This document shows positions 24,116 to 37,800 of a DNA stretch of 64,000 nt, piece after piece (positions within the stretch are counted from its first letter, which is position 1; each line of letters starts with the position of its first letter). The DNA lies in contig NW_025064916.1 of assembly GCF_019112545.1 (NCBI RefSeq), positions 316,080-380,079 of the forward strand, in the 5' to 3' direction. The position numbers and the translations under genes are program-made. Below the pieces are notes generated by a model. It was not told the DNA's origin. It did no database searches and saw only the letters and a program-made list of their open reading frames with translations. This DNA is from Guyanagaster necrorhizus. Lineage: Eukaryota; Basidiomycota; Agaricomycetes; Agaricales; Physalacriaceae.

Positions 24116-27100
24116 TTAAAGATAAGTCTGATTGTCCCAGAGCAGATAATCTGCCCTTCTTCTCATAAGATTTATAAAGACATTGACTGCTAAGTTGATC
24201 AATGTTCTTATTTGTAGGTGTATTCATAGTCTTGTATTGCATCTGCAGTGTCTATTTGTTATTCATTAATCCATTGGTTAGATTCAGGGCTGTAGCCTTT
24301 CCAACTAATTAAGTAGTTGACTGTTGTTATTATTCTGCCACCTTTAGCCTTGATTTTTCATAGTTTGTGATTTAGGATCTAATCAATTTCATAGTATTCT
24401 TCATCATTAATGAGGTCAGATAGTGGCAGTGGTGGGTGTTTCTGATTGGAGAATGTGAGAGCAATGTAAGATGTTAACAGTGTCTTATTGAAGATATTGT
24501 GGACTTTTCATATGGCTGAGAGCTATAGTTTATAGGTGGAGTTGCCAATTTTTGCCAGTACTGAGAATGGGCCAGTTCGCTTGTCAGCAAGTTTGCACTT
24601 CAGGCACAGAAGGTGAAGGTTTGTTGTATTCAGCCACACTTTGTTGTTGACTGAATATTCATAGACAGTATAATGGTGCTTGTCATACTGTTTCTTTATT
24701 GCTGTTATGGCCTTTTCAAAGGCTGCTTTGATCTCAGTATGGATTTTTGCTATAGTCATGGTGAAGTCTGTGGAGGTGGACATAGAGGTGTGTGTGCATT
24801 TGGTTTGAGCAACATGAGAATATTACCTATGATTGATGAAGAATGATGTTTTGCCTGTAGCTGAGTGAATTCTGTTGTTGTGTTAGAAGATGGCAAGCAT
24901 CAGCTATTTTACCCAGTCATCTTGTCAATAGTTGATAAAGAGGCAGAGATATTTCTCCACCTTCTGATTGGCTTGTTCCATCTGACTGTCTGTTTGTGGA
25001 TGATAGACAGTTGATGCATTGCATTTGATATTTAGGAGTCAGTATAAGTCATCTAAGAATTTGGAGACAAATTGAGGTTCTCTGTCTGAGATGATGACTT
25101 GAGGCATGCCATACTTAGCATATACCTTATCACATAGGATTTTTGCCCATCCTTCTGAGGTTAGTTCTATTGAACAAGTGATCAAGACAATCACCTTAGA
25201 AAATCAATTGACTATGATGATAATAGCATCATAGTCATTGCAGTCCAGTAATCTGATGATCATGTCCACTGAAATGTGGGTCCATAGTGATGATGAGACC
25301 TCATTTGGGTGGAGTGGTGCAGTGTATGGTTGAGTTGAAGACTTGCCTTGTTGGCAAGTCTTGCATACCTTAATGTATCATTCTATGTTCTGATCTATTT
25401 TGGGCCACTAATATTCTCATAAAACTAGTTCCTTTATCTTGGTGATTTCTGAGTGTCCAGCAGTCACATGGTCATGGCAGGTGGCTATAACCTTGCCATA
25501 CAGTCTTTGGTCCTGGGGAATATAGATCTGCCCATCATAGCAGATCATCCCATCTTTCTTCCTTATTCCTCATTCATGATTGAGTGATGGGGCCACTCAT
25601 TGGTCCTATTTGCAGGTATCCTGAGTCACACTCTTGATGCACTCATGGACCTCCTCTTCCATCAGCATGATCATGGTGTGGAAGTGTTCTGATTTCAGAA
25701 TTATGATCTTCTTATTATTATCTCCTCTCTGGTCATGATCTGTTCTCCAGCTGAGCAGATCTGTCTTCTTGTTGATGGCACCAACTTTATAGTGCAGCAT
25801 ATAGTCATACTCAGATAGTTCCATGACTCATTGGGCTTGTCAGTGGTTTAACTTTTGAGGCACTCAGAAGTATCAAAGGTTTTGGTGATCAATCCAGATT
25901 TCAAAGGTCTGGACTGATCCAATCAAGTAATGCCACCATTTGGCCAAGGCAAGCATTATAGTGAGCAGTTTCTTATCATATATTTTATAGTTGTATTCCA
26001 TGATTGTTAAAGCTTTGGAGAGGAATGCAACTGGACACCATTGGCTCTCTTGCTCTTGGGAGAGGACAGTGCCAATAGCATCTTCACTCAAGTTGGCCTC
26101 AATGTGGAATTTGCCATCTTATGTCAGAATGGCAAGGACTATATCCTCCACTAGTCATCATTTAAGGTCATCAAACACTAATTATTGAGGTGCACCCCAG
26201 ATTTATAGTGTATTGTCAGTCAATTGTGTCATTGGTCAGACCATCTTGCTGTAGTCTCAAATGAACCATCAGTAGAAATTGGTAAAGCTGAGGAAGAATT
26301 GCAATTCCTTCTTCTTTGTCAGCTCTGGCCATTCAGTTATTCCAGCTACTTTAATGGAGTCCATCTAAATGCTTTCTTCACTGATTATGACTCCAAGGTA
26401 CTTAGTTTTGAGTATCTCAAATTCACACTTCTCTGCCTTGAGGAATAGTTGGTGCTTCCTCATGAGGGCTAGTATCAGTCATACCAGTCATCAATGTTCC
26501 TCCTTGGTCTTAAACATAATGAGAATATTGTCCAAGTAAATTGTAACCTTCTCAGTGGCAATGAGATCCTTGAAGATGTCATTCATCATCCACTGAAAGG
26601 TGGCTGGCAAGTTGGTGAGATCAAAGAACATGACTATTGGCTCAAACAGCTCTCAGTTGGTATGAAAGATAGCCTTCCATTCATCCTCTTCTTTTATTTG
26701 TATGTTGTTGTAGCCCTATCAGATGTTCAGCTTAGTGTAGTACTAGACATTGCAGAGTTTATCCATCAATTTGAAGATCAATAGAAGCAGATAATGGTTT
26801 TTAATTGTTATCTCATTGAGCTTTTGGTAGTCCTGAACTGATCAAAGTTTGCCATCTTTCTTCTTGATGAAAAAGAAGGAGGAAGCCATCAGAGACTTTA
26901 ATGGTCAGATTCATCCACTAAAAAGGTTCTCTTTCAGAAACTGATTGAGCTCTTGTTGTTTATTATTGTGAAGTGGATATATCTTGCAATCCAAATTAGT
27001 ATTGGCGTTCAGGATCAGCTCAATCACATGATCTCAGGGCTTTAGGTCTGGTAACTCATTGAAACTTTCGTTGTTGAATAAGTCTTGGTAGTCTTAGGCC

Positions 27101-27700
27101 TACTCTGGTATCATCTCCTTGAATATCCTGCTTTCCTTCTCTGCATTGGCTTTTATAGCCAAGTTGTTGGCATAATGCATGGTCCAAATGTGTATGGCTT
27201 TTTGCAGGTCCATGGTGAGAATAGTTTTGTCATCCTCCATCTCCTTATCCTACCAATCCTCAGGATCTTTGTTGGGTAACTTGAAGAGAATCTTCTGACA
27301 TCAACATCATATGAATGTGATCTGTCCAGTCTTTCAGTTGATCAGAAAGTTATGGCAGATCAGCCAATCATGGCCAAGGAAGAGTTCCTTGGTTCTGAGG
27401 TTGGTGACAGCCAAATCAATTCTTTTGGAATGATCACCAGTCATGAGCCTGAGCTCAACAAATTCAATAATCAAGCCAGCTTGGTTCTTAGTACTATCTG
27501 TATTATACACTGGTATCAGAGCTGCTGTGGCCCAGGTAGAAAGATTGTGCTTGGTGACAAAAGTATGATTAATTGAACTGCCAGTGCATCTGCTGTTGAT
27601 TAGCACAGTGACTGCATAGGTGTTTTGAGATGTGAGCATCTCAATTTGAGCTTTAGCCAGAAGGTCCTGGTTTAGGGTTTTAGATCATCAGATAAATTTC
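24116..27700 (-). pseudogene. Element D pol: protease to chromodomain
   Basis: On the minus strand: protease 27334-27639 (V-L-I-N-S-R, so the catalytic D-S-G is mutated to N-S-R), RT about 26230-26960 with Y-L-D-N (about 26520-26545) instead of Y-L-D-D, RNase H 25606-26091 (S-E-D-A-I-G-T-V-L-S-Q-E), integrase zinc finger about 25350-25470, core about 24840-25340, C-terminal region 24523-24783 and chromodomain about 24220-24420. Open stretches are longer than in A or B, but at least two catalytic sites are lost. Confidence 0.87.
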
Positions 27701-30700
27701 TGTGGTCCTCAAAGTTCATTGAGCCATTCTAGGGCTCAGCAACATTCAGCCTTCTTCATTCCTTTGATTATTTTGTCGATCACTTCTTTGGCTTAGATTT
27801 TGTGGACTCAGTTTCTGAGCACAGCTTTTGCTGTGGCTTCATCTTTTGCATTCTTGATGGCTCTCCAAGTCTATTTAGTGTTGAATGGCTTAAGCTAACT
27901 AGCAGGGCTCTCTGCCTCTGTTTGGCCTGTAGGCAGTTGAGTTTTCTCCTTAAGCAATTCTAACAGTTGAGTGATAGTGTTGGGTATATTTGAATGCACA
28001 TATAATTTAGACATGGGTAATACTATAGAGATAGAATCAGTCTATCCAGTGTCTGCTTGTAACACACCACTCTTTGTTCTAGCTGAGTCAGCAGAATCAC
28101 TTACTGCTTGGCCTGGCCTTTTATCTCCTTGACCTTCATCTCTGGTTCAAGGTCTTCTTCTTCTTTCTGTAACTCTGTGATTAGCACCCATAAGTCTTCT
28201 CAGATGTGTTTGTTCTTCTTCTGTAGGCAATCCCATACTATGTGGCTCTTCTGGCCACAATTGAAGCACTTGCTCTTCTTCTTAAGCTGGTCCACATCTA
28301 TAGGCTTACCCATTCTAGTAAATGTCATGCTCATACCAGTTTTCTTTTTGCTATAGGAGAAAGTTGGGGTGGAGCCATCAGGCTTGGTGGATGTGGTGAT
28401 ACCAAGGGTGGATTTTGCATCCTGTCCTTGTTGCTTCTGTTCTGATGAGGATAAAGTTATCAACTCAGCCTTTTACTATTGTCATTCCTGATACATAGTG
28501 ATAATCTGCTTCTTCCACACATCATATCCTTTTGGAATACCATAGCTGATGTTCAAGATGATCTTTAGATAGGAGGGCAGGGCTTCCATCTTCATGTACT
28601 TGACCATCTGGCTGGTGTCCACAATATTGTCATGGACTCTAGTGAGTTTGCCAAGTCATTTCAGCTTGTCAAAATACTCAGTAGCTGGTTTATCACCTAT
28701 TTTATACTTCTTTATTTTCTGCTTGTGGACTTTCTAAACCATGAGATCAGTAAATTTGTTGATCACTATCTGCTTGAACACTGACCATGAGAGATATCAG
28801 TGATGTTGTTGCATGGTTGACCAGAACATGGGGGCAAGAAGCACTCACCATGTCTTGGCCTTTTCTTCAAGGTACATAGTGGTGAATCCAACTTTATACA
28901 TGTTGAGCATAAAGAATAGAGCATAGATCTGGAAGTATTGATTACAGTTGATGAGGAATTAGTCTATGTCATTGGAAGCCCCTTTAAAAGAGCAGGGCTT
29001 TCATAGGAGGTTGGATTGACAGTTGATGACTGTCATATCAGCAGTGAGAATGGTCATTGGGTTTGAGATCCTGCTAAAAGGTGAGATATTCTAGATTGTC
29101 AGAGATTCTGAGAATGAGTGGAGGGAGCTATCATTAGCAACAGGACTCTCTGGTGGTTGTGCCTTCTTGCACACAATATGCCTATTTTTGATAGTGAATC
29201 TGAGCTCTACTGCTTTGAGATCATCTTCTCTCATGCCTTCAGAAGCCTTTCCACTCCTCTTAGCTTTGTCAGATGAGAGTTGCCCAGCAAAAGGTCAGTG
29301 CATCAGCTGCATCCAAGAGTTCTGATAGGGGTCTCTCAGCCTTGGTCAGCTTTGTGTGAGCCAAGATGCCATGCTGCAAATGGCCAAAATTGTGAATATA
29401 TATTAGGATGACACACTTCAGATTGAGGGTGCCATGTAGACAGCATGACTGGGTGTGACACTCAGCATTCATAGTATTGGCCCAATTTTGTATTTGGACT
29501 TATATGCCAGTAGCAGCATGAGTTGGTGTCCTAAATATTTTTTATTGTAAATAAAAATAGCCTGCTCAGTGGCTGTATATTAAAGAATTTCTGTGTGCTC
29601 AACTCTGTCAGCAGCAGAGTACCTTTGTCTTATGGGCAACACTAATCAGGTGTTGTCCATCTATAACATGGCCATATCATCCCAGTATAGCTGTAAAAAG
29701 TCCTCCTGGCACTCCTCCTGCATCCTTCTTGCTAATTTCTCCTCTGTTGGATGTTGCAAAAACATACTTCCTCACTCAGTGAGAGGACCCTCTTTTCTCA
29801 GCTTGCCATCCTCTTTCTTGTCACCCATCTCACTCTCATTCCCCTCAAGAAGAAAACTATCATGTGGGTTATAGATGTTTGGATCAGCCTGGCTGCTGCT
29901 GCTGAATGCTGGATCCAGCATCACTAGGTCTGGAGTGAGGAAAAGACTGCCTTCCTTGCTGCTGCTGCTGCTGCTTTCTATCCAGTCTTACTGCTTCCAC
30001 TGCCACTGCTCTGTGATATCAGTGGAAGTTTCAGTAGAAGTGGGGTTGGAGGAAGAGAGACACAAGACATCTATCCAAGACCTGCTTGAGGTCTCCAATA
30101 GAGTTGATGTGCTCAGCATCACCCCCAAGGTCTCCCCTCTGACTTTGTATGTCTCTATTTCAGCCTGAAATATTGTCAGTGTCAGTGATTGAGTCAGTCC
30201 CATAAGATAATGAGTGGTCATTGTTGAGGTTGAGCAACACTCATTAGTGGATATCATCTGCATGGATGACACTTTCAGAGGGTTCTGCCCATAGGTTGTA
30301 CTCAGAATCAGTGAGAGTGCTAGATTTCTGAAACAGAGTGTCAGAAATGCTGTTAGTGGTAGTTTTGACAAGAGTATTAGTTTCAGGGCTTCTAGAGCCT
30401 CTTCTCCAGTCTGCCCTTTCTCATGCTTGGAGGTAATGCCTGAAGAGAGCATTCTCCCAAGTGGTCTTGTACTCAATACATGCCTGCTCCTGGAGATGCT
30501 CAGCAAGAGAGTTGGTACATTGAATTTCATCCTCTCAGAGGAGGACCAGATCAACAGGGTTAACTGGTTGTGGTATGCCTGGTGGCATTCATATGTGGCC
30601 AGCTCTGTGAGCTGCATAGCACTCCAGTTGATCTGCTTCTCTGATAGCCTCTCACCAGTATCTTTTTTTCTCTTTATTGTCATAAGCAAAGTATAAGTTA

Positions 30701-31400
30701 TCTGTCCTGATGACTCCTGTTCTTCCTCTCTTGCTGTTGTCACTCTGGTTTCTGATGTATAACTCTGCAGGAAAGCTTTCTCCACTTTCTGTTAAAATAG
30801 CATATAAGAACTTGTGTCCATCATTGGAGGAGGTGCTGCTGGCCCTTAGAGCCATCCAAATAGTATCAAGAGAGCCTCTAGTATGGCATCCAACACTGGG
30901 CTCAGAGATGGTGGCCATGGTCATTCTTGTTGTAGAGATGTGGCTGGGAATGATTGTATGCTTGATATGTGAGATTGGCATGTCAGGCCTTGGTCATCAA
31001 AATCCTATAGTCCAAGAGTTGGTATTGTCTCTGACAATTGCTGTCAGAGATCAGAGTAGGTATCAGTGCTCTTCTTCTTCTCTAGGACACTCTTCAGGTG
31101 AGTTCCTAGAGACAGTTTCAGATACAGCTCCTTCTATAGGCTGGAAGGACTGTCTGGCAGAGGGAGAGATGTTATGGAGAGAGAGGTCAGAGGTGACATT
31201 TTATAGAATACATTGAATGTATTGAAACTCTTGATAATGATAAATAGCTTAGGTGGTGATTGATTGATGCCCATAGCACAACTGTATGATCACCAATAAT
31301 CCTAATAATATTCTGATGATGAAAGCAAGGAGTTTGAAGAACTCATGGGTAAAGTTGGAGTCTGATGGGTTGATGGCAGGGGGCATTTGGTTTCTCAGCA
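27700..31400 (-). pseudogene. Element D gag with N-terminal extension
   Basis: The zinc knuckle is C-F-N-C-G-Q-K-S-H...C (about 28230-28290, minus strand). The gag core follows at about 28480-28990, then an acidic/Gln-rich extension at about 29000-31200, with the hydrophobic N-terminus near 31260-31400. A run of CAG codons (29955-29974) would give polyglutamine. The 265-codon open frame at 29988-30785 is not the conserved frame. Confidence 0.72.
29955..29974 (-). repeat. GCT trinucleotide run in element D gag
   Basis: Six to seven GCT units on the plus strand (CAG on the minus strand) lie within the gag extension, with a shorter run at 29891-29903. In the gag frame they encode glutamine. Confidence 0.7.
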
Positions 31401-31428
31401 CAGTTGGACTTGAAAAAGAAAAGCTAGA

Positions 31429-31441
31429 AGCTTTGAGCTAA
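31429..31441 (-). promoter_or_regulatory. Self-primer binding site of element D
   Basis: Plus-strand AGCTTTGAGCTAA lies one base from the 5' LTR. The LTR sense motif at 31609-31597 is AGCTTCGAGCTAA, so site and motif are complementary at 12 of 13 positions; the one mismatch is at the CG. Confidence 0.65.
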
Positions 31442-31442
31442 T

Positions 31443-31912
31443 TGTTAAGCTCAAATAACACATGACTGAAACACATGATAAACTGATGCTACTTCATGTT
31501 TGGGCAGTCATGTCAGAGTCCACTATATGTGTCTGTTTGTCTTTGTGTTGTAAGATCTTTGCAGTTGGCTTGAAATAAAATAGTGAAGAATAAACTTTAG
31601 CTCGAAGCTGAGGATACTACAGCAAGAGCTACACTACTTATATACCAGTCATCATCTATCTAAAGATATAACTACCTAATTGTGTGTCCTAGTATTATAG
31701 AGCATTTTGTCCAGTGTTGTTAAGCTATCTACAAAAGGGTATTGTCTGTCATTGAGCAGTTACTATTATATCAAAGGACAATGACTAACTAGGCATATTG
31801 TGATAACTAAGCCCTAATCCCATGATCCTAAGTGCTGGTCTAAGAGCCCTAACTAAGCAAAATAGGGGTCAATCTCTCCAATAAAAGATGAAAATGAGAA
31901 AAAATCATAACA
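31443..31912 (-). repeat. 5' LTR of element D (470 bp)
   Basis: Starts TGTTAAGCTCAAATAACACA and ends AAAATCATAACA. It retains one of the rare CG dinucleotides of the block, inside the priming motif (31597-31609). Confidence 0.92.
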
Positions 31913-34300
31913 TCTTGAAGGGTTGGAGCATTCAGAGTACAGCAGACTTGCATTAGAGTATAGCAGCATTCTCTAAAAGCATGCCCATCAGATTGGGCCA
32001 CTCATTGAAGAGTGGACACTGCCAATCAGTTGGTGGGCTAGAGAATGAATGCAATGAGTTATCATCAGCAATAGAGCTTCTCTGAGAAGGGGCTTCTTTT
32101 TGGACAATGACTCTATTTCAAATGATAAAGCCTAACTTTACTGCTTCTGAGTCATCTTGTATAGATTCCTTTTCTGTTCTGCTGCCTTTCACTTCATCTA
32201 GTGGAAGCTGTCTGCTAAGGAGTCAGCTCTCTTTGTCAGTCTAAGGGTTTCAGAAACCAGTGGGCCAAGAAGTCAGCTGGAGTCAGGATCATGTTAGCCA
32301 GATAGCCAAGGAACAGATTGATAGTATTATATACAAATATCTGCTTTGGTAGGATCAGACTGATGGAGCCATGTAAATAGCTTGCTTGGATGTTGTGAAC
32401 AGTGTTTACAGCATCAGCTGAATATCAAACTTTGACTTGTAAGATGGCAAGTCCTTAAGTTGATCTTCAGGGTGTCTTTAGTTGTAGGTTGAGATGGCAT
32501 GTTTGATGGCAGAGTACTATAAAATTTCCCACCATTTGAGCAGTTCTATGTTAATATACAATTGTCTCATGCATAATGCTAGCCACTTAGCATTGCACTA
32601 TAAAAATGTTACCCCTTCTTCATACAAATCTTGATATTCTCTCTCTCTCATCCTTTGTATTTTCTTGCCCAATGCTTCTTCATCAATATTTTCTCTTATA
32701 TATTTCATAGTCCTCAAGGCAGTAGAAGCCTTCACTGCTGCCCTTGTCCATGTCATTCTCAACTGTGCTACTCTCCTCATCCTCATCATTCTCAAGGAGA
32801 GAATTGATAGACTAGTCAAAGATGCTCATCTTGGATGGTTGGAGCATTGCTAGGGAGCTGATCATACTGGTTGCTGGGTTCTTCTCTGTTATTACTATTG
32901 GCAGGTCAATATCTTTGACTACTGGCTCCAATTTCAGCATCATACTGAGTCCTGCCATATGCTTGTGCTGCTGCCAGATCCTCATGATAGAATTGGAAGT
33001 TTCCATAAAACTCCAGGTTAAGGAACTGTCTAGCAGCTCATCCCCTGAGGAAATGTCAGAGGCTGTGGTCAGAGATGTGGATGTTGAGAGGTACTCAAAG
33101 CCTATAGGCATTGAGTACAGACTTGGCATCCAAAGAAATAGTGTTGGGACTGAGGACACAGAAGGTAGAGAGATGATTTCCTCTTCTTGCAGCTTCACTG
33201 GGAGTGACAGAACTGTAGGGTCTCACCCAGAGGTCTGCTTCATCAATCAGGATACTGAGTTCTCAGAAGAGGGACTCAGAGATCTCAGTTTGGAGACTAT
33301 ATCAGCTTGGAGATGTGAATCTCCAGATAATGGCCTCTTCTCTTTGTCATTGCTCTTACTGTCAGCAATCTTTCTGCTCTTCCTCATACTCTTGCTGGGC
33401 TGTTGCTCTGGCCTGCTCAGTGAGTTCTTCTTGGGCTTGCTTGGAGTCAGCCTGAGCCCACTCCTCTTATCATTGTTATTGTTATTGTTATTGGACTGCA
33501 GCATCATAATTGAATGGAACTCAGAGGTCTCAATCTGAGAATATTCTCTGAATAATCTGATCTCAGGCCTCCTCTCCTTGTTATCTGATCCTTTCTTGAC
33601 TTGACTGGCTTTTGACTATCCCAAGGTCACCATTGTTGGAGTGGTTCAAGAGTGTATGACTCTCTACCAGAGTGGCATAGAGAGAGTCATGTTCTAAGTG
33701 TAGTGATAGATCTTGAAGTCTTAGAGCTATTCTAAGGATATCAAGGGAGTCTCTAGCATAGTCTCTAACTCCAGGCTCCCTTGGAGCAGTAGATGGGTCA
33801 GGAGATAGTGAGTCATTAAAGAAGTCCTTGGGGAGGTCCTCATCCTTGTGGTTAGAGATAGAGGGTGGGACTCATGGGTTTCAGAATCCTGTAATGCAAT
33901 GGTTGCAGTTTCTGCTGTTTGTTTAGAGGAGTTGAGAGGAGTATCAGTGCTCTGCCTCTTCTTAAATATTCCTTAGATGCAAGCTGCCAGGCTTGGCTTC
34001 AGGTAGAGATCATTCCAGAGGCTGGAAGGAGGTGAGGATGGAGGTGAGGATGTCATGAAGGAGGAGGTCAGATGTGATGTTTCTTAGAATTTGATAGATA
34101 TGCTGAAATTTCTGGTAGTGTCTGACTGCTCAGATGATGATTGATTGGCATTCTCAACAAAGTTGGATTATCACTAGTAACTCTAGCAGTGTTCTGATGA
34201 TGGAAGCAAGGAGTTCAAAGAACTCATGTTCAAAGTTTGGGTCAAAAGGATTAATAGATGACATTCAGTTTCCTTCATGCTTATTATATATGAGAAAAGA
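31913..34300 (-). pseudogene. Element A gag, N-terminal part
   Basis: This continues the gag core of A from insertion D (31913-32100), then the acidic Ser/Asn-rich extension, with an ATT/GTT run at 33473-33495 that would give polyasparagine on the minus strand. The hydrophobic N-terminus homologous to C lies near 34130-34270. It ends just before insertion E. The open frames at 32822-33538 (plus) and 32812-33198 are chance frames. Confidence 0.7.
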
Positions 34301-34307
34301 GAAGTGA

Positions 34308-34758
34308 TGTTATGATTTTTCACCTTTTTATCTTTTTCTAGTCATTAACCCCTATTCATGCTTAGTCAGGGTGCTTGAACTAAGTGCTTAAGACCATGAG
34401 ACAGACTTAGTCAGCACAACTGGCTTGTTCTGTCATTGTCTTTCAATGCACAGCACTGCCCAATGATGCACAATAAACCTTTTGTGTACAGTAGTAATGC
34501 CCAAGAACAATGGGCACAAAGGATATAGCAATATACAATAGGCAAGTAGTATAATTAGCATGACCTGTATAGTATTTAAGACAACTTGCTCTCACTGATA
34601 ATCTTCAGCTTTGAGCTAAAGTTTATTCTTACACCACTCTACCTTGAGCCAATTCCTAAGGCCTTGTATCACATTAATCAAATACAATTAGTGAACTCTA
34701 ATGTTCCACTTGAAGTGCAAAGTGATGTTAGTTTATCATATAAAGCTTGGGTCTAACA
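34308..34758 (+). repeat. 5' LTR of element E (451 bp)
   Basis: Starts TGTTATGATTTTTCACC and ends GGGTCTAACA. It is 14 nt shorter than the 3' LTR because of a deletion near 34735-34741 between ATCAT repeats. Confidence 0.93.
34573..34619 (+). promoter_or_regulatory. LTR promoter and priming motif of element E
   Basis: A TATTTAAG box (34573-34580) is followed by AGCTTTGAGCTAA (34607-34619), starting 34 nt from the box, about where transcription should begin. Z and S show the same spacing (1499/1535 and 42895/42929). Confidence 0.65.
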
Positions 34759-34759
34759 A

Positions 34760-34772
34760 TTAGCTCAAAGCT
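34760..34772 (+). promoter_or_regulatory. Self-primer binding site of element E
   Basis: TTAGCTCAAAGCT, one base after the 5' LTR, is the exact reverse complement of the 13-nt LTR motif at 34607-34619. No tRNA 3' end complement (TGG...) is present at the LTR border. Confidence 0.7.
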
Positions 34773-34814
34773 TTTTTTTTCCTTTCTTTATGCATAATTG
34801 ATGTGAAAGAAACC

Positions 34815-37800
34815 AAATACCCTCTATCAACATATCAGACTCTAACTTTGACCATGAGTTCTTTGAACTCCTCAACTCTATCATCAAAACACTTTTAGGA
34901 TTGTTGGTGATCATCTAGCTGTGCTAAAAATGCCAATCAATCACTGCATGAGCCATCAGACACTATAATGAGTTCCAGCATATTTGACATATCCTATGAA
35001 ATATAACCTCTGATCTTCCCTTACATGATATCTCTGAATCCTGATGAACATCCCACCAGCTCTTGACAAGCCCTCTATCCAAAGCTGGGCCTAGCCACTC
35101 ACATTAAGAGAATGTTTAAGAAGAAGAAAGACACCAATATCCTCTCTGATGATCTAACAGCTGAAACTGAGACAATTGCCTTACAGGATTCTACAACCCA
35201 TAGATTCTGCCCCCCATTCCTAACTGAGAAGACAAAGATCTCCCTAAAAACTTCTTTAAGCAGTCACTATCCTCTGACCCTTCCACCATCTCTAGAATCC
35301 ATGGGATTGCTGATATCACCTGAAACTCTCTTGATGCCACTAAGATGGCTCAAGAATCCCAACATTCTTTCTGACACACCTCACCAGTATATGCCATATC
35401 TGCAGGAAGCCCCATCACCAGCCCCCCACTCTCCACTAGGACAAGCACAAGGATGGGGAGGGGCTCTTCCAAGTGCCTTGAAGACAAGCAGTAAGGACAA
35501 GAGGAGCAGGATGAAGTCATCCACTGAATTTTCTCCATCTGAGACCTTAACATCTTGTTCAATTATGATAAAGCAGTCTGACAAGAAAAGTGCTGAAGAA
35601 GAAAAGCTTCAGATCATGAGCATGCTCAGGATATACTTACCATATAAATCTTGGAGGAGCAGCAGAGGGCTCTTAAGGCCACAGAGTATAACCAGCAGCA
35701 TTGCAGCCAGTAGCATACAGTTGAGACTGTATGATTTGAAAGAGGATCACCAGACTGGTATAGGCTTCATACTGAGCTCTTCCTTTCCACTCCCATATTC
35801 TGGGAGCCCAGTATAGCAGAAGAAGAAGATTCATGGGCAGGAGGACCCACCAAAACTCTCACTGCAGACAAAGCCAGAAACAGGAGAGACAACAGAATCC
35901 CTCCACCATCCTGAGATGATATCCACCCTAGTAGCCCTGAAATGCTCAACTATCCCCTTCCCTAATACACCTCAAGCACAGACTCTAATCTTGGAGATGA
36001 TGAGTCCATCCTTGGACACTATGGGCTTTAAGTTTCTCTCAATGCCCATACTCCTGCTTGCACCCTCTGAAGCTTTCTCAGAAGCCCAGTCACTCACCAG
36101 TTCCTCAATAAGGAGTTTTATAGAAACTTCCACCTCTATAATGAGAGAGTGGAGGCAGCATGAGCAATAGGGAGCAACAGATATGATATCCAGATTAGAA
36201 GTCACTCTACTGCTGACTATGTCATCACTATTGCCTCTGACAATTTGAGCCTCATTGCTGGATCTAGCACACAGCCAGAGCAGTAGCTCCTCAATAACAC
36301 TATGACCTCCAAGAGTTGAGAAGAGTATCTTTGACCTGTCCAACATCTTTTATGAAGAGGATGAGAAGGGTGAGGAAGCACTCAGGAGCACAGGGGACAG
36401 TGAAAGCAGTAAAGAACCACATGCAGGAGGGAATATTGCATACTTCTATCTGGAGGACACAGATACAGAAGCCTTGAGAGAGGAGATACAATAAAACAGA
36501 GAGAAAGAAGTTGAAAATTGGTATTAGAAAGGGGTAAAGTTTCTATGGAGAGATGACAACTGGTTGTTAACTAAAATGAGACAATTATATATTGCTGAAT
36601 CATCTGAATGACAGGAGATCCTAAGACATACTGTGACTAACTATGTGGTGAAGATCTACAATCACTATCACCTGGAAGACCAACTCAGCCAACTATTGGC
36701 ATATCAGTCACCATTAAAAGTCTGACCAATGCTCTGGTCACCATTCATCATGCCAAAATAAGCTGTCTATATAGCTCTGTCAATCCAAAGCCAAGATTCA
36801 TACTTAACCTCTTTGGTATGAATCTTAGCAACTCAGCTAACCTGAACCTGAGTATGGCTCATACTTCAGCCTATCAGATATGAAAACCCCTGGATAGGGG
36901 CCAGGAGTCAGCTTCTAGCCATGCAACTGCCTCTGGATGAGGCTACCAAAAGTAGCACCAGAAAAAAACCCATTTGAGACAATCCAGAAGCTATTTGTCT
37001 AGATTTCACTATCTGCAATGGAGTAATAGTATAAAAGGAGACAGTGCCCCAGAGAAGTCCAGTCACTGATGACTTATTCTCTGGAGCCCTTGCCAAATGG
37101 CAGCAACTTTCCTTTGAGGACTAGCCCAATCCAATGGGTGTCCTCCCTGAGAACACTACTATACTACAGTGCAAACTGGACTTACTTAGGAAGCCACAAC
37201 CCTTTAAGGGAGTCTTGGATAATATTGACTATTTTCTGGTTGATTGCAAATAATATTTTGAGGTATATACTGGATACCTTAGAACTAACATGAATCAAGT
37301 AGTTTTTGCTGCCTCATACTTTAAAGAAAAGGCAAAAACATGATGGATCCTCATCTCCCCCAACTTTTGATCTTTTATATGTAGGCATTATCATTACTCT
37401 TTATAGCTAGTATTCAAACAAATACTCTATAATAAATTCATTGACTCTATGGTTCAAGAAGTCTACAAGCAGAAGATCAAAAAGTATAAAATGAGTGATA
37501 AAACAGTAACAAATACTTTGATGAGCTAGAATGACTTACAAAGCTCACCAGTATCAGAGATGACATGGCTAATGATGGCTGAATGGTTGAGGCTCTCAAG
37601 AGGGAAGTTCCCTTCTTGTACATTATGATGATCTCAGCTATTGGCATCAAAGCATTGATGCCAGTAGGCTATAATAAATAGAAAGAATAAATCATTGAGA
37701 TATACAAGAAGCAGCAAAGACAGAAAGCAGAACAGCTGACACTGCAAGACTACAACAAGAAGCTGACTCCATCAACTCTGAACATGTCATTGGGAACAAC

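Larger units (their letters stand above)
23609..31912 (-). mobile_element. Ty3/gypsy chromovirus D, full length
   Basis: Element D is 8,304 bp with 470-bp LTRs (23609-24078 and 31443-31912) and the TSD ccttg/tcttg. It is inserted in the gag of A and nothing is nested in it. The LTRs (TGTTAAGCYCAAATAACACA) are closest to those of A. Confidence 0.93.

Noticed and set aside
29988..30785. 265-codon open frame on the minus strand in element D
   Set aside because: The equivalent frame is closed in A, B, C and E, and the conserved gag-extension residues lie in another frame. It is a chance open frame in stop-poor sequence.
32822..33538. 238-codon plus-strand open frame in element A
   Set aside because: It is antisense to the gag extension of a minus-strand element, with no domain.
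35112..35816. 234-codon plus-strand open frame in element E
   Set aside because: The segments shared with B and C (D-K-D-L...F-F, D-P-S-T) are read in a neighbouring frame with stops; this frame has no counterpart in them.
36908..37293. Short open frames around 36908-37293 as separate genes
   Set aside because: They overlap the gag region of element E in other frames or on the other strand.
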